Source: JAKEHA01 sp964560355 (GTDB lineage: Bacteria; Krumholzibacteriota; Krumholzibacteriia; WVZY01; JAKEHA01). Taken from it: a DNA stretch of 9,649 bases. The position numbers and the translations under genes are program-made. The stretch lies in assembly GCA_964560355.1 (NCBI GenBank), contig CAZLLI010000102.1, positions 1-9,649 on the forward strand, given 5' to 3'. The notes below the pieces were generated by a model. The model did not search any database. It had not been told where the DNA came from and was given only the letters and a program-made list of their open reading frames with translations. Shown piece by piece: positions 8,244-9,649 of the stretch (the stretch's first letter is position 1; each line of letters begins with the position of its first letter).

Positions 8244-9565
8244 GTCGCGCTCCCGGAGGCGGCGTGGTCGCACAGCGCCTCGACGAACGACTCGCTCGGC
8301 GCCACCACGGGCGCGCCGATCGCGCGCGCGAGGTCGTCGACCGACATCTCGTCGATGGTGACGCCGTCGTAGTTGAGACAATTGGGCGGGATGAACGTGG
8401 TCTTGGGGGCGCCGGCCCTGGTCACGGCGGTCGCGATGTCCTTGCCGACCAATAAACCGGAGCACGTGACGCCCGCGCCGAAGTAGTCGTTTGGAACCAC
8501 CAGAATCTCCGGCAGCGTCGTCATGCCGCGCGCGACGAGAAGTGGGAAGACATAGCGTTCGAAGACGCGCGCGGCCAGGCTTCCAGTCGCGATACGAATC
8601 GCGCTCGCGTCGGCGGGGAGTTCGAAGGCGTCGAGGTCGGCTTCGATCTCGGCCAGGAAGTTGCGAATCGATCCCACCCCGTTGTCGAGCTGCGGGAAGT
8701 CTTCGTAGGTATCGTACGCCGGGGCTTCGCGCGCGGCTCCGACATACCACTCATCGCTCGCAAATACGAAACGAGACGTTCGTTTTGCGAGGAACGTTCG
8801 CTGGTACGACTCCACCAGGTCGATCACCGGCGCCATCTCGTCGTCGCGGTACGATCGAATGGTGGACAAACCCTCGCGGTGCTTGGTGAGCCCGACCGGG
8901 ACCACCGCCAGCGTCGCGATGTTGGGGCCGATCGACTCCAGCGTCTCGATGGTTTCGCGCAAGTAGTCGCCGTCGTTGCGCCCCGGCACGATGACGGCTT
9001 GCGTGTGCACCTTGATGCCCCCGTCGGCGAGCGTGCGCAACGTCTGCACGATGTCGCGCTTCATGGGGCGCCCGAAGATGAAGCGTCGCATGGCGTCGTC
9101 GATCACGTGCACCGACACCCACTGCGGCGAGTTGCGCTGCTCGATGATCTTCGCGACTTCCTCGTCCGTCACGTCGTTCATGGTGGTGAAGTTGCCGTAC
9201 AGGAACGAGAGGCGGAAGTCCTCGTCCTTGACGTAGAGCGTGTCGCGCATACCCTTGGGCATCTGGTCGACGAAGCAAAACGGACACTTGCAGCGGCAGC
9301 GGCGGAAGTCCATCGCCTCGAACCAAATCTCGAGACCCGCGACCGCGCTGGTCGGGAGCACGATGCGCTCGCGGGTGCCGTTGGCGCGCTCGACCATGAT
9401 GGTGACCGACTTCCCACGCGAAGCGTGGAAGTGGAAGTCGAGCTGGTCCTCGGCGGGCTTCCCCGCCACTTCGACGACGGCGTCGCCGACGGCGAGAATG
9501 CCCGGCGCCAACCCGAAGTCGGCGGGGTCCTTCATCGAAACGATTTTGAGTGCACGATCCGCCAT
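8240..9565 (-). CDS. PDZ / radical-SAM / DUF512 protein, function unknown
   Basis: This 441-residue protein has the three-part layout of the DUF512 family. A short PDZ-like region is at about 5-75. A radical-SAM core begins with C90-x3-C94-x2-C97 inside RRCRCKCPFCFVDQMPKG, then RLSFLYGNFTTMND (118-131), HTQAVIVPGRNDG (187-199) and VVPVGLTKHREGL (221-233). The DUF512 region is at about 265-425, with FASDEWY (268-274) and FPQLDNGVGSIRNFL (290-304). The CX3CX2C motif is expected to bind a 4Fe-4S cluster that cleaves S-adenosylmethionine; the substrate is not known to me. An additional Cys92 sits inside the motif. The ATG at 9565 has only a weak ribosome site and lies 5 bases after the preceding gene's stop, so coupling is likely. 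Its last bases overlap der by 4. From memory, DUF512 genes often precede der in clostridia, which suggests a link to ribosome or tRNA biology, but that is inference. Confidence 0.92.
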   Translation of the reverse strand: MADRALKIVSMKDPADFGLAPGILAVGDAVVEVAGKPAEDQLDFHFHASRGKSVTIMVERANGTRERIVLPTSAVAGLEIWFEAMDFRRCRCKCPFCFVDQMPKGMRDTLYVKDEDFRLSFLYGNFTTMNDVTDEEVAKIIEQRNSPQWVSVHVIDDAMRRFIFGRPMKRDIVQTLRTLADGGIKVHTQAVIVPGRNDGDYLRETIETLESIGPNIATLAVVPVGLTKHREGLSTIRSYRDDEMAPVIDLVESYQRTFLAKRTSRFVFASDEWYVGAAREAPAYDTYEDFPQLDNGVGSIRNFLAEIEADLDAFELPADASAIRIATGSLAARVFERYVFPLLVARGMTTLPEILVVPNDYFGAGVTCSGLLVGKDIATAVTRAGAPKTTFIPPNCLNYDGVTIDEMSVDDLARAIGAPVVAPSESFVEALCDHAASGSAT

Positions 9566-9570
9566 GAAAG

Positions 9571-9648
9571 CTACTTCGTCGTGAGCGTGCGCACGCGCTC
9601 CAGGATCGCGAGTCCTTCCGAGCCCGACACCGGCGCGGTCGTGCGCAC
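9571..9648 (-). CDS. 3' end of an unidentified upstream gene
   Basis: The - strand frame ending with TAG at 9573-9571 encodes 25 residues ending in ...GLAILERVRTLTTK. Its codon use resembles the neighbouring genes, and its stop lies 5 bases before the DUF512 start, so it is probably the preceding cistron of the same operon. Too little is visible to name the product; the other - strand frame open here shows no recognisable signal. Confidence 0.55.
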   Translation of the reverse strand: MRTTAPVSGSEGLAILERVRTLTTK

Positions 9649-9649
9649 C

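Noticed and set aside
7026..8372. 448-residue + strand open frame antisense to der
   Set aside because: Composition is His/Arg/Val/Ala-rich with no recognisable motif, and the frame mirrors GC-biased codon positions of der. It has no support as a gene.
9585..9596. Perfect 12-base palindrome GCGTGCGCACGC near the end of the partial upstream gene
   Set aside because: It lies within coding sequence, and palindromes of this length in alternating GC sequence are expected by chance a few times per 10 kb. No operator context.

Overview
This is a GC-rich bacterial window, almost entirely coding and dominated by housekeeping genes. The 761-residue lipoprotein points to a diderm with lipoprotein export. 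The organism uses cobalamin-dependent methionine synthesis. A lipoprotein built from several Ig/Fn3-like modules plus an alpha/beta domain is the kind of protein I associate with Candidatus Eisenbacteria, other FCB-type lineages and some deltaproteobacteria. That placement is a guess from style, not a demonstrated assignment.

Layout, left half (+ strand). Bases 1-2223 are the 3' part of metH: the end of the folate domain, the cobalamin cap, the B12 domain and the reactivation domain. A gap of 102 bases follows, with GC-rich hairpins and an extended -10 promoter. Then comes a 761-residue predicted lipoprotein (2326-4611) of unknown function, with three beta-sandwich-like modules and a C-terminal alpha/beta domain. 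This is the only clearly accessory gene here.

Layout, right half (- strand, read from the right end leftwards). The order is: the last 25 codons of an unidentified gene, a PDZ/radical-SAM/DUF512 protein, der (ribosome-assembly GTPase), plsY (acyl-phosphate:glycerol-3-phosphate acyltransferase), gpsA (glycerol-3-phosphate dehydrogenase), a MerR-type regulator, tRNA-Pro(GGG), and an intrinsic terminator. Three junctions are 4-base stop/start overlaps (ATGA, GTGA, GTGA), plsY-gpsA has a 1-base gap, and the first gap is 5 bases. The whole set looks like one translationally coupled operon ending at the terminator. GpsA makes the sn-glycerol 3-phosphate that PlsY acylates, so two consecutive phospholipid-initiation steps are linked. 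Der and the DUF512 protein tie this to ribosome biogenesis.

The signals most worth a second look are: a near-identical pair of RNA hairpins at the plsY 3' end, read in two different frames and abutting the gpsA Shine-Dalgarno; the uncharacterised DUF512 radical-SAM protein locked to der; the MerR-tRNA-Pro pairing; and the unknown multidomain lipoprotein. I saw no mobile element, CRISPR array or defence system.
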